DNA of 64,000 nt from Chrysomallon squamiferum (lineage: Eukaryota > Mollusca > Gastropoda > Neomphalida > Peltospiridae), in the NCBI GenBank assembly GCA_012295275.1, contig CM022665.1, forward strand, positions 23,565,446 through 23,629,445, read 5' to 3'. A model generated the notes under the pieces. That model saw nothing but the letters and a program-made list of their open reading frames with translations. It was not told the origin of the DNA and searched no databases. Shown here one piece after another: positions 1 through 35,960 of this stretch. The translations under genes and the position numbers were made by a program. Positions within the stretch are counted from its first letter, which is position 1, and the number at the start of each line of letters is the position of its first letter.

Positions 1-324
1 TTCAACTTTCTAATAAGAAAAGAAATTATTTATTTGCTATCGATATGGTCATTGTTTGCCGAGAGAAATATGCGTACGGAGACAAATGAAAATAAATAAT
101 TAGATAGGAAAAAACCTCGAGTTGAAGATGAGTTGAACAGGTTGTGTTATTCCACCCTTTGATGAAATCCTAGAAAATAATGCCATCTTAGATGCCCTTT
201 ATTAATTTTTTCCACTTTCCGACCTGATTTACTAAAACATTTATGTACAGCTGGTTGATTACACTAGTGTACTTTAAAATTTCACTTTTTGAATATCCTT
301 AATGATGAAAACCTAAAGATACAC

Positions 325-370
<46 letters not shown>

Positions 371-2273
371 GTTGATAAAAGTAACAAAGAACATTGATGC
401 GTTTTTCCACTATCCCAAAATTAATCGTTTCATTAAGTCTTGAATATATTTTTAAAAGACTTCTAGGGAAAATACATTTAAATTAAATCTGTTCAAAGTT
501 ATTATTATTTTTTTTTTTTGGAATAAATCATCGAGTTGCCGATAATGCTTTGAATTTAGGAATTTTTGTCTGGTGTAAGAACAGTGTTAAAAGAAAATAA
601 GCCATACAATGAAATAGCACCTTTTGAACTGTACGTAACTAAAAAATTATAAACTGAATATTTTGCTGCACTCGAACAGCCATAAAGAATTAAAATTTCA
701 AAACTGCTGGTGTTTCGAGTGAATCACTGCATTAAGACACCTGTGAAATACAGAACGCGTGTGTGTGGGGGGGTGCGTGTATATATGTGTGTAGCCATCG
801 TCCTGAATGTGTGGAAAGAATGTTGCTATCACGATGTTATGAAGAGTGGTTTTTGGTTTACAAAAGCTTCTAACCAAGTAATTCGCAAAACTGTATATAA
901 TTTAATATAATAGTATATAAAATGATTATAAAAAAAATTAGTTTCGTTTATATATATATATGTGTATGTATGTATGTATGTACGTATATTAAAAGACAAA
1001 AGTTGTTGTGACATAGATTCTGTAGAGTAATGGATTTATGGATGTAAACCAGAGTAAATGTGCACGAAACAGCTTAAGAAATGCAAACAGGGATTGTATG
1101 CTTTAAGCAATGAACGTGGAATATTCGGGTGAAATTCTGTCCAGTGTTCATCATAAAAGGCCAGACATTCAGTCGCAAATCAGTGCCACTCTGCAGCCTT
1201 CAGAAATCCAGAAGTGAGAAATACACCATTAGTGAATTGTTTGATGCAATTTCGTTATGCCACATCTCCTGCCTCGGATCTGGAATGGCATTTTCAGGCA
1301 CTTTCTCCAGTGTTGAGAGGCTTCAGAAAGATGATGGTGCCAGGCCTATATCAATATTCATTGCAGACACACTACTGACTGTGTGAACTTTGCTCTGCAA
1401 CCCCTCTAGTGATCTGGCTCATTTGCATATGGCAGGTGCGCCCTTTTAATTGAACTACTGCTAGTTTCCATACACTCGAACGTTTCTTTTTCTGTGTTAT
1501 AGCGTTTCATACATGGCAGTAAAAACGTAATAATTAGTTAGTTTTATTCTGGAACAGTGCTTTTGCTTTGAGATTAACAGCTGTGTTCCTGTGAGTTCAT
1601 CAAAAATGTCTCGTGTTTTTTTTTTTTTTTTTTTTTTTTGTGGGGTTTTCCCTTATAAAATAAAAATTATGTGAAATTTTAGATTTTAAGTTGTACTTCT
1701 TCTTTTTTTCTTCTTCTTCTTCTTCTTCTTATTTTTATTATTATTATTGAATTTAAATATTTCTTTAAATAATAATAGTAATAATAATAATAATAATAAA
1801 CTTCTAAAGACCAGTGTATATCTGATCAACCCCTTATCGACCCTTTATTCCTCATCGATCTCCCTCCCCCCTCTGGGTACCGACCACTTTGGGAGCTTTA
1901 TACAGTTTTATATATAAGCTATACCTTCTGCATCAAACTGACACCGAAAAGAGTGTCATATTAAAGTGCTTCTGAAAGTTATAACAGGTAAAGGTCGAGA
2001 AACCCAACCCAGGATCTTATTTATTTTCTACTTTCAATCTTGTTACATTTATTACAAAAGCATCAAACACAACTCACATAAGAATTATTATCTAAATAGA
2101 GAATAACAAAAAATCTGCGTCGTGGCAACCTATATAGCAAAAAAACAACCAAAACAAACTAAATAAAACATTAAAAAAACAAACAAAACAAAAACGTGAC
2201 AGGGAGAGAAGAGAAAATCTCGGTATGCATTCCCGTTTCGTTTATAAATAGTTAAAGCAAGCAGTTAACTTAC
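1..2273. other. Non-coding left flank with simple repeats
   Basis: No gene is recognised here. The stretch holds an (ATT)n tract at about 325-370, a TA/TATG tract at about 945-990, a poly-T run at about 1617-1639 and short CTT/ATT/AAT tracts at about 1700-1800. An open frame at 1129-1386 (+) begins with ATG and spans 85 codons, but it has no motif I know and no sign of splicing. If the minus-strand XDH exon 1 copy at 2274-2321 belongs to a real gene, this stretch is its first intron. Confidence 0.5.
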
Positions 2274-2321
2274 TTTTCGACCGTTGACAAAAAATACAAG
2301 TGTTGACGGCTGCATCTCCAT
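2274..2321 (-). CDS. Extra first coding exon of a xanthine dehydrogenase, minus strand (partial gene)
   Basis: Read on the minus strand from the ATG at 2321-2319, the exon encodes MEMQPSTLVFFVNGRK and ends at 2274 exactly before GTAAGTTAAC, a near-consensus splice donor, in phase 0. The start of human XDH (MTADKLVFFVNGRK) and the exon 1/exon 2 junction of the main gene in this window match it in sequence and phase. Its last 18 coding bases and first 7 to 10 intron bases are the same as in the plus-strand copy at 4693. No further XDH exon is visible down to position 1 on this strand, so the rest of the gene would lie left of the window, transcribed away from the main gene. It could instead be an orphan duplicated exon. 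Confidence 0.72.
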
Positions 2322-2833
2322 TTTCGTGCAGTGTCCAGCCTTCTGTCGTTCCTGCACTGACCTGGATCTCATAGATTATAAGGTCAAGCGAATATTTCCA
2401 CCAATAATAAAAATGTAGGTCAGTAGAGACCGTAAACATTGACTTTTGACTGGACTGAAACATCCTACTGCAAACGAATGTGGCCCATATGATGAATGCG
2501 TATTTCTTATTACGATATAACGACTACTGCGAATGAGGCAGGGAAAAGAATGTTCTTGTATTTTTTCAGTAAGAGCAAGCGGTTGTGAACCACGCCATGA
2601 ATATTTTTACTGCAGTGCGGCCCGCCCCGCTTCCCGAAACAGGTTGCCGACGTCTGCTATAGATACGCCATTTGTGCAGTATTGACTGAAACGGGTTTGA
2701 AAACAATCATTAAAGTTCTTAATCAGCAAACCTTGAATAAGAACAGTCATTATATTACATTATTTGACGTACAAGCAGTATATTTTAGTATTTAAAATAT
2801 TACATGTTAATAACTCTTGGCACTGTTCATGAC

Positions 2834-2868
<35 letters not shown>

Positions 2869-3014
2869 GATCATCATCATCATCATCATCATCATCAATA
2901 ATCTTGTCTAAAAGAACAAACACATCCCGAATCGATTAAACTATTTTTTCATCCAGTCTTATAGATCTTATATAGTAAAATCCAAATAACATATTTGATA
3001 ATATATGTTGTTAA
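2322..3014. other. Intergenic stretch between the divergent XDH exon and relics
   Basis: No coding signal is recognised. If the minus-strand XDH exon is live, its promoter and 5' UTR should lie just right of 2321. I see no clear TATA box. An (AAT)n tract followed by (ATC)n occupies about 2835-2898. Confidence 0.4.
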
Positions 3015-3189
3015 AAAAGTTACACCTTTGGTGATGTGAATATAAATGGAGCAGAATCTGAATTTCACTTGGATAAGATTTTAGAAGTGACTTTTGAGAA
3101 GATTTTCGGAGAACCTGTTTGAATGTGGGATGGACTTTATGAAGAAAATTTTCAAACCAAAGAGGAGATTAAGGAAGTTTGTGATAAGT
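3015..3189 (+). pseudogene. Unrecognised broken coding-like fragment
   Basis: One frame is open from 3015 to an in-frame TGA near 3120 and then again to a TGA near 3187. The translation has the mixed, charged composition of real protein (it includes SEFHLDKILEVTFEKIFGEP, then MWDGLYEENF and KEEIKEVCDK) rather than simple-repeat junk. I do not recognise the family. The internal stop suggests a decayed fragment, and chance cannot be excluded at this length. Confidence 0.22.
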
Positions 3190-3350
3190 GACGTATTGTA
3201 TTATTATTATTATTATTATTATATATTATGCATGTAGTATGTTTTGAACCATATTTCAAACATAACAAGCTTAATTTTTCCCACTGACACTACTAACACA
3301 CACTTATTCCATCATAAGTTCCAATATTATTTCCAAAGCATGGCCAGAAC

Positions 3351-3351
<1 letters not shown>

Positions 3352-3424
<73 letters not shown>
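3352..3424. repeat. (GA)n microsatellite
   Basis: An essentially perfect GA dinucleotide run of about 70 bases. It creates a meaningless RERERE reading frame. Confidence 0.95.
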
Positions 3425-3426
<2 letters not shown>

Positions 3427-3889
3427 AAACCATCGAACAGACGATCACGAATAAGAAAGCTATTTTTAGATCACACCAACAGTTGAAAAACTGAAGTCAC
3501 GCAACATTTTTTTTTTTTTTTTTCAGACATCAAAGACAACCTATACTGACGAGTGCATGAAAATAGCACATTTTCATGAAAATAAAAAACAAACTGCATT
3601 GGGAAAAAGAAATGTTACTCTTCACTATCGTACATATTGAATTCTCCTTTGAAAAAAAGTGTATCTGTGCTGACCTGGAGAAAGATTTTCAACTGCAGTG
3701 CGAGTGCCTGTACAATTTAATTATAACTGTCTTAGTGACAGAAGAATGTTTCTGTCTTCCGCCTGTAAAATGTCACTTCTATCATGATTGTTGATTCGAT
3801 CTGCCGAATCCAGAAAAAGCCATTGTTAGCTGTGTCGAGATGTAAGGGTTAGTTTAGTCTGGAACTCAGGGTATGATGAGAGCGCTAGT

Positions 3890-4552
3890 CAGTATGAACT
3901 AGCAAAGTCTGCAGTATTACAAGCGTATGAGTTACGACCTGAATATTATCGTTTACAGTATAGCGAATTAAAGAAAACAGAGGGAGGGTCAGTCTTATAG
4001 CAAATTCGTGGCTAAGAAATCAGGATTGTTTGATAAATGGATGGCTTCTCATCAGGTAGAGAGTCATTTATAGAATTTCGGGAATATTGTTGATCTTACT
4101 GGACATTAAAAATGGGTTATCATTTAGCTTATGTATTCCTTTAAAGGATCTGGATATCAAAATGGCAGAGGATGCAGGCATAGCGGCAAATCACTGTTTC
4201 AATTCACAAAGCACAGGCGGTATAGGGTAGTTCTACACAACATAGGGAAAGTGTCTGTCGGGGAGGTTCATCTAGCTGGTAGGCATTTGGTGTAGAGAGC
4301 AAGGATAAATCATCATTATCAGCAAATGCACGACCTTTTCGTCCCCGTTGCGCTTATTGTAATGGGGTGAACCATCTCACTGGGGACCGTTTTAAAAGAA
4401 AATGCGATAAAGCCCAGGTCATCAGTTTAGTGAGGTCAGTCCAGCTAGAGTTACTGGACAGACCAAAAGTAAACCCGTATTACTGGGGAGAATATGGTTG
4501 TCCGGTTTCATTGCCAGCCAGAATTATAAGCTCCATAACCAACAGTCCGTAA
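3890..4552 (+). pseudogene. Decayed gag-like relic of an LTR retrotransposon
   Basis: The frame from 3890 reads through YELRPEYYRLQYSEL to a stop near 4000, resembling the helical capsid (SCAN-like) part of Ty3/gypsy-type Gag proteins. Further on, short open pieces in other frames are interrupted by stops at about 4010-4330. Near 4348-4407 a zinc-knuckle-like CAYCNGVNHLTGDR appears: it fits C-x2-C-x4-H-x4-C except that the last Cys is Arg (CGT for TGT). No protease, reverse transcriptase, integrase or LTR is visible around it. I infer an old 5'-fragment insertion; the family is judged by resemblance only. It lies just upstream of the XDH exon 1 copy at 4693. Confidence 0.5.
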
Positions 4553-4692
4553 CTTGTTCTACAATTATTTATAAATGCTGTCATTGGATAGAATCAAGCG
4601 CGTCATCTTTTTCATATTAAATTATCATATTTAAAGAGGTGAGTTAGCACTTTTTTGTCATTTCATTTCGACGGATAGTCAAGCCAAAGAAA

Positions 4693-4737
4693 ATGAACGT
4701 GCAAACTGCGCTGGTGTTTTTTGTCAACGGTCGAAAA
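4693..4737 (+). CDS. Second alternative first coding exon of xanthine dehydrogenase
   Basis: The ATG at 4693 opens 15 codons, MNVQTALVFFVNGRK, followed at 4738 by GTAAGT, a perfect consensus donor in phase 0. The peptide is closer to the usual animal XDH N-terminus (LVFFVNGRK) than the 9686 exon (LILFLNGRK). The next compatible acceptor I can see on this strand is exon 2 of the main gene at 11177, also phase 0, so splicing across about 6.4 kb would yield a full XDH with a different start. No other XDH-like exon lies between. It is either an alternative promoter/first exon or a leftover of a lost tandem copy. A MULE relic at about 8.1-9.0 kb lies within the would-be intron. Confidence 0.7.
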
Positions 4738-7700
4738 GTAAGTTCAGCTGAAGTTTTAAAACACTAGAAAATCGTGCAGCAGGCATGTTTAGACATTTAA
4801 AGAGGGGTTGGAAATATTAAAACAGGAGATTTGGTATTCGGTTGATTGATTTTAAATAAAATCACGCTCACAGTAAGTAAATAACAATAACAACAGATAA
4901 AACGTAGGTGGTATTTGAAACACTAACACTACTAAATATTAGATAAATTAGCACTAACCTTTCTTTTTTCTTCTTTTCTTTTGAGTCTACATTATTTAGG
5001 TAAAATTAACGAAATAGATTTTTAACTGCGCTGTTGACATTTGAAATTTTTTTTTTTTTTTTTTTTTTTGGGGGGGGGTTCGGAAACAGTTATAAAATAA
5101 TGTTGATAAACTTTAAACTCTATCTTAAATAACGCTGATTAATAATTTTAACTAGAAATATTAGATTAGAACAAAAATTCATAGCGTTTTTGTTCTTGTA
5201 TTTTTTTGGGGGTGGGTTGTGTTTTTTTTTTTTTTTTGAAATTTAAAGACAGTATTTAGATATTTGTACATATGCACCATTTTGTTCATCTTTCGGAATA
5301 TGTAAATATATTTTAATCATACGTGAAACAAAATTACTTGTTCCAGCGCCACCTATTGAAAAAACGCAATGAACTTTGGTTCCGGCCTGCTATTTTAACT
5401 TCTGGATGTAAAAGTTGTACGAATGTTCGGACAACAAATAGTTTGAATAATGAACGGCTTTTCTGAAGCAAAATAAATTCGTTTAACGAAAGAAAGTTTG
5501 AATAACGGATAGCTGGGACAAAGTCGGACCTTGTTGTAATAAAAATAAAAATAAATAAATGAATAACTATTTTAGTTAGGTTTTATCATAAAAAAAAAAA
5601 AACTAGTAATAATAATAATAATAAATAAATAAATACTATACTGTATAAATCAACAGAAATTAAAATTTAGATAAATATACTATACGGTGTTATAATTTCT
5701 TCTTACTATGCCTAAACATGTGATTCTTTTGCTTATTTTTGCACATGCGCATAACTGGCTTGGAGCACCCACAGTGTGCCCAAGTCTCCACCCTGTACCA
5801 AATTTTGTGTCGGAAGATTTAATCTTATTGTGCTATATGTATGTACACAAATTTCACGCTTGACTAGAAAAATAGGGAGAAATGAGGTTTTGTAAACGCG
5901 AAATGAGACAACACGACCAAGCCATAAGATTTGAACATCTGCGTGTATATATCGATATTCTGTTTCTAGAAAGGGCCTTTATACTGATTTATACCATAAG
6001 TGATAAAGTGATTCTTATGTTTGTTTACGATTACTTGTAGCATTTTCCCTCGAGTCTCGGACCTCTACTTACCTTGGTTTGTTAATCGTAATGTTTGGTG
6101 TACATGTAATTGTGTAGTCATTTATCATGTTCATCTCAACCAATTTCATTTGTATGCAAGTTTAAAAGAACTGTGTTTATTGAAAACCTTTAATTGCAAC
6201 AGTAAAACAATGCATTTTTGCAGCTATTCACACAGTCTCTCTAGTACTCGTTTGTAGAAACAAAATCTGTATCAGTTAATTGAATGGCATAAGAAGATCT
6301 GTGTTTATTGTCATTAAAAATTTGAGGCTTGCAGAGAAACAAAGATGATTTATTAAGTTTATGTTTGAAAACGATCATTATAACGTTATTTTTGTTTGTC
6401 ATTTATATATTCAGTCCTTTGTGTTTATAAAACTGTACGTAACAGATGAAGAATAGAAGTATAAAAACGTGTTTTTCCTCAGTGATTTATTAAATTATAT
6501 AATCTGATGGGAATAACGGAACATAAATGCACAGGTTATAAAATATTTAAAAACAGATTAATTAATAAATATGGCTTAGTGCTAGGTCTGTACAGTGTCA
6601 GGGATAGAGACACAAGCCCTCCAGTGCAAAAAAACATAGGCGGACAAAACCCCTCCCACTAGAAACACAAGGTAGGACAAAAGCGCCCCATAGCTAAAAA
6701 CAGCACAATTCTTGTTTCCACGGGTGTCAGTCACTTCTGAACTTCAACCAATCAAAGCGCGCTATTTCCACACACCCATAATGTTTTATTTTCCGTGTTT
6801 TTATTGTGATCGTTGTTTAGTTCAGTTGTTCAGCAAGCATTAATAAGTCCTTTGTTAGACGGCGTTATTCATAGGCACACTGGTGAAGCGATGTGTTTGT
6901 GGGGGGGGGGGGTATGCAAACTGGAAGAACGGTACGAAAGTGGACAACATTTAACAACACGAGAAAAATGTTTACATTCCAGTTAAATATTAATTTCACA
7001 ATAACATGAAATTAGTTTAAGCAAAATATTATCAATTCTGTGTTTTATTATATTGATTAAAATATACATGTACATTTTATATTCAGTTTATTGTTTATTA
7101 TTTATGTCTCTACATTTTCAGAGTATACTATTATAGACTTTTAATGCAACTTTACAATATGCAAAGAACTTGCAGAACATACTGAAATCTTCGAGAAATA
7201 CAATGAAAATCTCAGAGGGGATGCCAATTTCAAAATGAATAGATATAATTACAATAGGTATACTGCCTTTAGTATTAAAGAACAAATCAACATTACAAGT
7301 CTTAGTTCTTCTCTGTGTCCAACTGACACAGTACAGACTTTTTTTTTCTGACTTCTGCTGTTGTCTTTCCACCACAACATGGCTCCTTGGTATTGGATTT
7401 ATTTTCATCCGTCTCGGAATGCTCGCAAACTCTGCTTTTCGGGGACTGATGTTAAATTAAGCAGCTTGAATCCTTATAAGGTTTCTAAGAGCCCAATAAT
7501 GTGTGAGCAGTGGCCACTTAGCCTGGAAGTAAAAAAAAAAAATATTTATAAACAAGGACACCTGTTGTTTTCAAATAATAATACTATACACAGTTGATAT
7601 CTAGCTATATATGAATTACCTAAATATGAATAATATACATGCCCACACACAGCCACTGAACAGAAGAGAAGAAGAAAGAAATGATTTATTTCATGACACG

Positions 7701-8060
7701 CTCAACATATTTTATTTACGGTTTTGTGGTGTAGGACATGTGGTTAAGGACCAAATTATATTGAGATAGGAAACCCGCTGTTGCCACTTCATGGGCTACA
7801 ATTTTTGATTAGCAGTACAATCCCATAGTCAGGCTAGTATATACCAGTAATGGTGCACTGGTTGGAACAAGAAATGGTCCAATGGACCCACAGACAGTGT
7901 TAAAAAAAACAAAAAACTATGTGTTGTGTGCGTGTGTGATGCATGCCACCAAAACTGATTGTGAGGTGAACTCAAACTAAACAGTTGGGCGATCTATTGT
8001 AAACGTTCAGCTATTATGAATAGTCTTGACACTGCAGCTTTAAGGCACGTGTGTCATTTG
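4738..8060. other. Non-coding stretch, intronic or intergenic
   Basis: It contains poly-T/G runs at about 5047-5078 and 5220-5237, short AAT/AAAT tracts near 5545-5635, and a poly-G run at about 6900-6912. The open frames at 6021-6257 (+) and 7118-7408 (-) have no recognisable motif. No exon was identified. It would be the first intron for transcripts starting at 4693. Confidence 0.45.
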
Positions 8061-8960
8061 TTATATTCTGGTTTGTTCACCCCGCTGATGTTGAAGAATG
8101 AGGGTGAAAACCAGTGCCTGACATTTACGTAGACTCTCGATAGCTGTCCACAAAGAAGGGCGCTGAAGGCCAACCAGCCTCTGGAATCTAATGTTCCATG
8201 TCTCACAGATGTTAGTTCTGTAACCATCTGCAAAAGAGGTGTAATCTATGTTCCAGAGACCTGGTGGAAATATAAACATTAACTGACGAATATGCATCTT
8301 AGCTGCACCTTCTCACTGAGCTCATCGGAATGTCCCATTCACATGGATCTGATCAAAATAATTTAAAAGTTCCTCAAAATCTCCAATATCAGGGATGTTG
8401 TCACGGAGGAAAGTCACACCATCCTTCACTTGGACCAGAGGTTGAAAGGCCAGATCACCTATCGACCCTGCAGACATTTTGACATCCCTCTCAGATTGAT
8501 ACAGTTTAGATAGTCTTGTATCGTTCTGTGTGTACCCTGGCAAAAATGGTAGAAACATCCCTGTGTCCTCACGTGTGCCCCAGTACAAAGTAACCATTAC
8601 TTCTGGATCTGGATACAAACTATATTTACCACACCTGTCCAGTAGACACTGAGGCAGCAACTCCTTATAGACTGATTGATGTTTACCACACATCAAAGCA
8701 TATTCTCAAGAAAGTACTGATGTTCCAGTTCAGCACGAATCACATACACTTGGGTGTAGATGTTTGATGCAATCTTCAATTTGCCATCCACATACCAGGT
8801 CCTAAAGCGTGCCAATAATCGAAGTCCTTGCTCATAGCAAACACCGTCACACTGTTGCTGACATAAGGTCCACTGCCATGGGTAAGGAAGGTCTATGCAT
8901 CACCCTTATTACCAGTATTGGCCCATTCACCATCAATCACCAAATCGTATGGTTTGCAGA
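8061..8960 (-). pseudogene. Broken MULE-type DNA transposase relic
   Basis: The minus strand carries two open pieces in the same frame, 8696-8322 and 8297-8061, separated by 24 bases with two in-frame stops counted from the first TGA. The downstream piece has FPPGLWNIDY and GYRTNICETWN; the upstream piece ends DFEELLNYFDQIHVNGTFR. This order (FLR...YF..TYV.GT.R, then FPP..WN...., TNN.cE.WN) is typical of the C-terminal half of the MULE transposases linked to FLYWCH zinc fingers in animals. Further 5', in another frame, WYVDGKLKIASNIYTQVY near 8743-8803 resembles the start of the DDE core. The frameshift and stops make it non-functional. I did not find terminal inverted repeats by eye. Confidence 0.6.
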
Positions 8961-9685
8961 CTCAGGAAGAAGCGTTCCACGTTTCTGTTGATGGAACAAC
9001 ACATAATTCTAAAACTTTGAAATACCTAAAACAACAATAATGTTCGAGAAGTTACTTTAGAAATACAGTAAAAAAGTAACTAATTACTAAAAACAACACA
9101 TAATTTAAAATTTATAACTCTGGCCGAGAACAAGAAATGCATTTGGTTGAGAATATATAATGTTACGTAATATGTAATTCCAAGGGCGGAATTATGCTTT
9201 AGGTAATGGGGTGAGGTGTGTGGCTTGTCCGAAACAATATGTAAATGTTTATAATTTGAAATTATAAATCTTACAGTGTTTCTCTATTCACTATTCTTGG
9301 CATTGCTATCTCTTCGCCGATGCTTGCCATCGACTGCGTCAGCAAACCAAACTGCTAAGCTGGCATCCATTTCTGCTCGAATATCATTCATGTATTTTAG
9401 CCTCGGGTAGGGGCAGCTCTATGCATCGAGGAAACCCCCTATTATCCGCCACTGAATTCAATGGTTTGCTTTGGCATTATGTCCTGGCACATGTTTGATT
9501 TAGCTCACCGAGATATTTCCAGTTAGTGTAGGATAATGCGACGGTCATCTGTGTGGATAAAAATCGAGTGAGACTGAGTTTATAATGCGAATGAGATCTG
9601 TCTTTTCGTTGGTGTTAGCACTCATAAAAATCACGTTATTCTTAATAATGTGATATTGTACACTAAAGGATATTTACCGCCCAGA

Positions 9686-31848
<22,163 letters not shown>

Positions 31849-32462
31849 GAACTTGGCTTTTACACAGAAAGTATTTACTAAACTATGTTATCCAGGAGAA
31901 AAGGCAACGTGACATTCAAGGAATTATACACAACAAAAATCTCTGTGAGGTTCTGTATATCATCCAAAGGATCCTGCTGACTGTTGCTGAAGAATTTATA
32001 CATATTTGTATACAAGGGGTACTAAACATCAAGTCCAATAATGATACGCAACATTCAGAGGTACTACAGTACAAAACTGAAAAAAACATGCCAGTAATGA
32101 TAACACCACAGCATCCCAGTATTTATGTATCAAAAACTTATATCAAGCAGTTCCAGTACATTCATTACTTCACATATAAAATCAGAGCAAGTGTTATGTA
32201 GAAATTATGGTAATCACTAGATTAAAAAAAGGAGAAAATATTTGTTTTAAATTCTGTGGATTTAGACATTTGGTTTTTGAATTCTTTTATGTGTATTTTA
32301 GCTTATTGTTAAATATATGAATAATTTTTTTTTGGTGACATGAAAGGTTATACTGGAATTCATTAAAAAATATATTTGGTTATTACTCTAGTGTTTAGAA
32401 TGAATGGTTTTGGGTTTTGTTTCAAAAATGTATTGATTCTCTGGAGTAAAATGCATAATCAG

Positions 32463-32468
32463 AATAAA
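32463..32468 (+). terminator. Likely XDH polyadenylation signal AATAAA
   Basis: This is the first AATAAA I find after the XDH stop (31848), giving a 3' UTR of a little over 600 bases. Other AATAAA words follow within 60 bases. Confidence 0.5.
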
Positions 32469-32917
32469 ATAATGTGACAAAAATAACCGTGTTGTGTATT
32501 TTGTTAAAATATAAATAATAAACAAGAAACTGATCTTGCATGTTTAATTTATTGACAGTATTGCAGAACATATTAACAAATTTTTTTTTTTTTTTTTATG
32601 AGATTTTAAAATGTTTTCAAATTTATTTATCAGTTATTCTTATTTATTTAAATTTTAAAATTAAAATGGCTTTACATTTCTTTTCTCTTATTTTTAGAAT
32701 GGTTTTAAATTTTATTTTCTAAATTTTATTTTCTGTTCTTAGCTGTTACCGAACATTTGATGTATTTTTGTCTTGTTAAACATGCGTTCATTTATTTTTA
32801 TATTTTTTTATATTTTAATGGATAAAAATGGATATCTAATTGTAAAATCTACTGCGGAAAGAATTATCTCCCTTTATAGGTTTCGAAGCAATTATATATT
32901 ATTATTATTATTATTAC

Positions 32918-32959
<42 letters not shown>

Positions 32960-34984
32960 ACTGGGATAGAAAACCTAGACGCTTTTGGCTGGCCAAGGTT
33001 TTACAAAAAATGATACATGCAATATGTAATGATCTGTTATGGAGAAAATGTTAAGCTTGTCCTTAGTAACCACATGACGTTTGTACAATAACTAATAGAT
33101 GTCAGATGTGAAATAAATTTTTTATAATGCAACACTGACATGATTCTATGATCAAAGATTTCCAATTAGCATCAAGAAATGTTAAATTATATATACTGAT
33201 ATTTTGATAATAATTATCTGAGATAGTAACACATTGTTTAGTTTTCGAACGGCTTAGAAAACGGACTAACTATTAAAAAAATATATATTATATTTATTAA
33301 ATGCATCTTTAAAGCACGTTTTGGTTATAGTCACTGCCTGCTACTGGATGAACTTAAAACTTGAAGCACAACAGTATTGTATATGCAGTTGAATGCACAT
33401 TAAATTTGTTTGATACATTTTAAGATGCATCCATTAGCGCATTACCAATTTATCACTGTTCGGAAGTGTATTTAATTTCAAGATAATGATGCTGTCCTTA
33501 ACAATAAAACTGTCACAGCTTCTGCATTTTAAACAAGCTATGTGGAGACTCCATTAACCCATTTAAGCTTTCCATCATCTCAATTAGAGCCAAGCTTGAC
33601 CCTGTAGAGTTGCATCAGAAATTAACCACAGAGCATGAAGCAATGTAACAAGATATTTATTTGTCCGTGCAAAAAACAAAACTTGTTTGATGAAACTGAA
33701 ACTAACACTTTAATGTGTGATGAATTAATTTTCTCAAGGCCATGGGATCAGTCCTCAGTGTCTCCAAAGAGCGGTTTTTCGCTTCATCCTTACTTAAAAT
33801 CTGACTTATCTAAAATTATTGTACGTCCTTTTTTTTCTTTTTTCTTTTTCTTTCGAAAGATGTAAGCTCTATAAAAGATAATTTTATGCTAACACATATG
33901 AACGACAGCAGCAAATATCCTTTCCTACGTCATCATTATACCAAACCATTTAACATTAAAAATGTACTGATGTGTTATGAAACATTCTGTTACTTATTTA
34001 CGAGTTTATCGAAACGTTTACAAGTTCTAATAATGCAAATAGAGCGTGATATAATTAATAAATATCTGAGACAAGAATTAATTGGTCCATCACTTGAGAA
34101 AAGTGTTTTAGTAAAATTTTAAAAGTGCAGTGATCGACCATATTTTTCTGGCAAGTCACTAAAATGATGAGCTTGTAAGATAACTGCTGATTTATTAATC
34201 TTGTGTTGCCTTTGTTATTTGTGAAAGATAATAAAATTTAAAGACTGACTTACCAGACAAATGACACGGTGATTTTGTTTTCTCTCAAATGCCTTATATA
34301 AGTTCAAAGACTACTTCGTACTTATTAAATTTAGTTACATAGGACTTCTTTCAAGTCAGTGCTGTTACTACTAGCTTAAAACATTATAGAACTGCTTCTA
34401 TTTCCCTTTGATTATAAAATTACATTTTAATGATTTATCATTTTAAAATCCTGGCAATGGCACTGGGTAAATGTTCAATACTTTTGACTAGCTCTTTTTA
34501 CTGGCCTTATAACTTGTTAACATAATATCATCTAGCACGTCGTCAGAATTATGAGGCTTAACACAATTTCAGTGTCAGTGTATCTGCACTTCTGTTGACA
34601 GTAATTCCCAGAAGACTTTAAAACTGTGTTAATCATCATCATTATATTTGTGTAAAATGAAAATAATATACTATTAAATGAGGATTTTCACATTGGCACT
34701 ATTATTAGTCTGCAGCAAAATCTCTTAGACACTCATAATTAATAACACGTAATTCAGTATTTCTAGATAATAAGACATCCTTGTAAAATACTGGAGTATA
34801 TTTATTAATAAAAGTAGTAATAATTTCAGACGTGTTGTGCATGGTAAATAGCTCTGGTTCAGTCAACTATGGTTTTGCTGTGAACGAAAATTATTTCTAA
34901 AATCATTTCATATGTCCTTCATAGAAACCATTCCTTTCAGTGCCAGAACAAAGAAATTACTTAGAATACGATGAAAGACACTGT

Positions 34985-35180
<196 letters not shown>

Positions 35181-35707
35181 CTATCATCTAAATCTCTCTC
35201 TCCCTCTGTGGTTTAAGGTTTCGTTTTAACAGCTACTTGCCTGTTACTAGGGAAGCTTCGTATTTCACCGATAACCACATTGCTGTTATTCGTGTCAGGC
35301 TGTTAGCTGTCGAAATTAACTCCATTATTTATTTATTTTTATTTTTTTATTTTTTATTTTTATTTTATATATATATATATATATATATTTTTAATGAGTA
35401 TTTTGTATATTTATCTGTGTGTGGGTGTGCGTGCTCACAAAGAAAGGTTAAAAAGAACTGTTACTACAGATGTAATAAATTTCAGATGCTTTCAGAGAAC
35501 TGTCGATAATTTAGTATGAGAAATCTGAAATAATTAAATAAAATTCTCCTAGGATTGATCAAATCAAAAGCAGTTATAAAAATGAACAAAAATCACTTTA
35601 CTCGTTAATACAACGGTCATTCATTTAAAATAACATTTGAAAAACAAATACTAGATGGTATGTGAATAAATGTTTCTTAAGGAACGAAATAAACTAGAAA
35701 AAAAGAA

Positions 35708-35745
<38 letters not shown>

Positions 35746-35912
35746 CAACGAGCAAAAGAAAAACGTTATAATAAAAAATTAAAAAAAACGTTTAAGATAT
35801 GCTTTCTGTAAACAATGATATGCTGGTAATATCAAATTACTAATGTATTATTACTAGGTTTTCTTTTTTCTGTCTTTTTTCTTCTTTTATTCGTGTGTAT
35901 GGGTTTTTATTA

Positions 35913-35960
<48 letters not shown>

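Noticed and set aside
1129-1386. 85-codon open frame in the left flank
   Set aside because: Starts with ATG and is not a simple repeat, but has no known motif, splice site or polyadenylation signal; not enough to call a gene.
7361-7597. Possible 5S rRNA-like or tRNA-like region
   Set aside because: I compared it with the 5S internal control region and tRNA A/B boxes and saw no convincing match.
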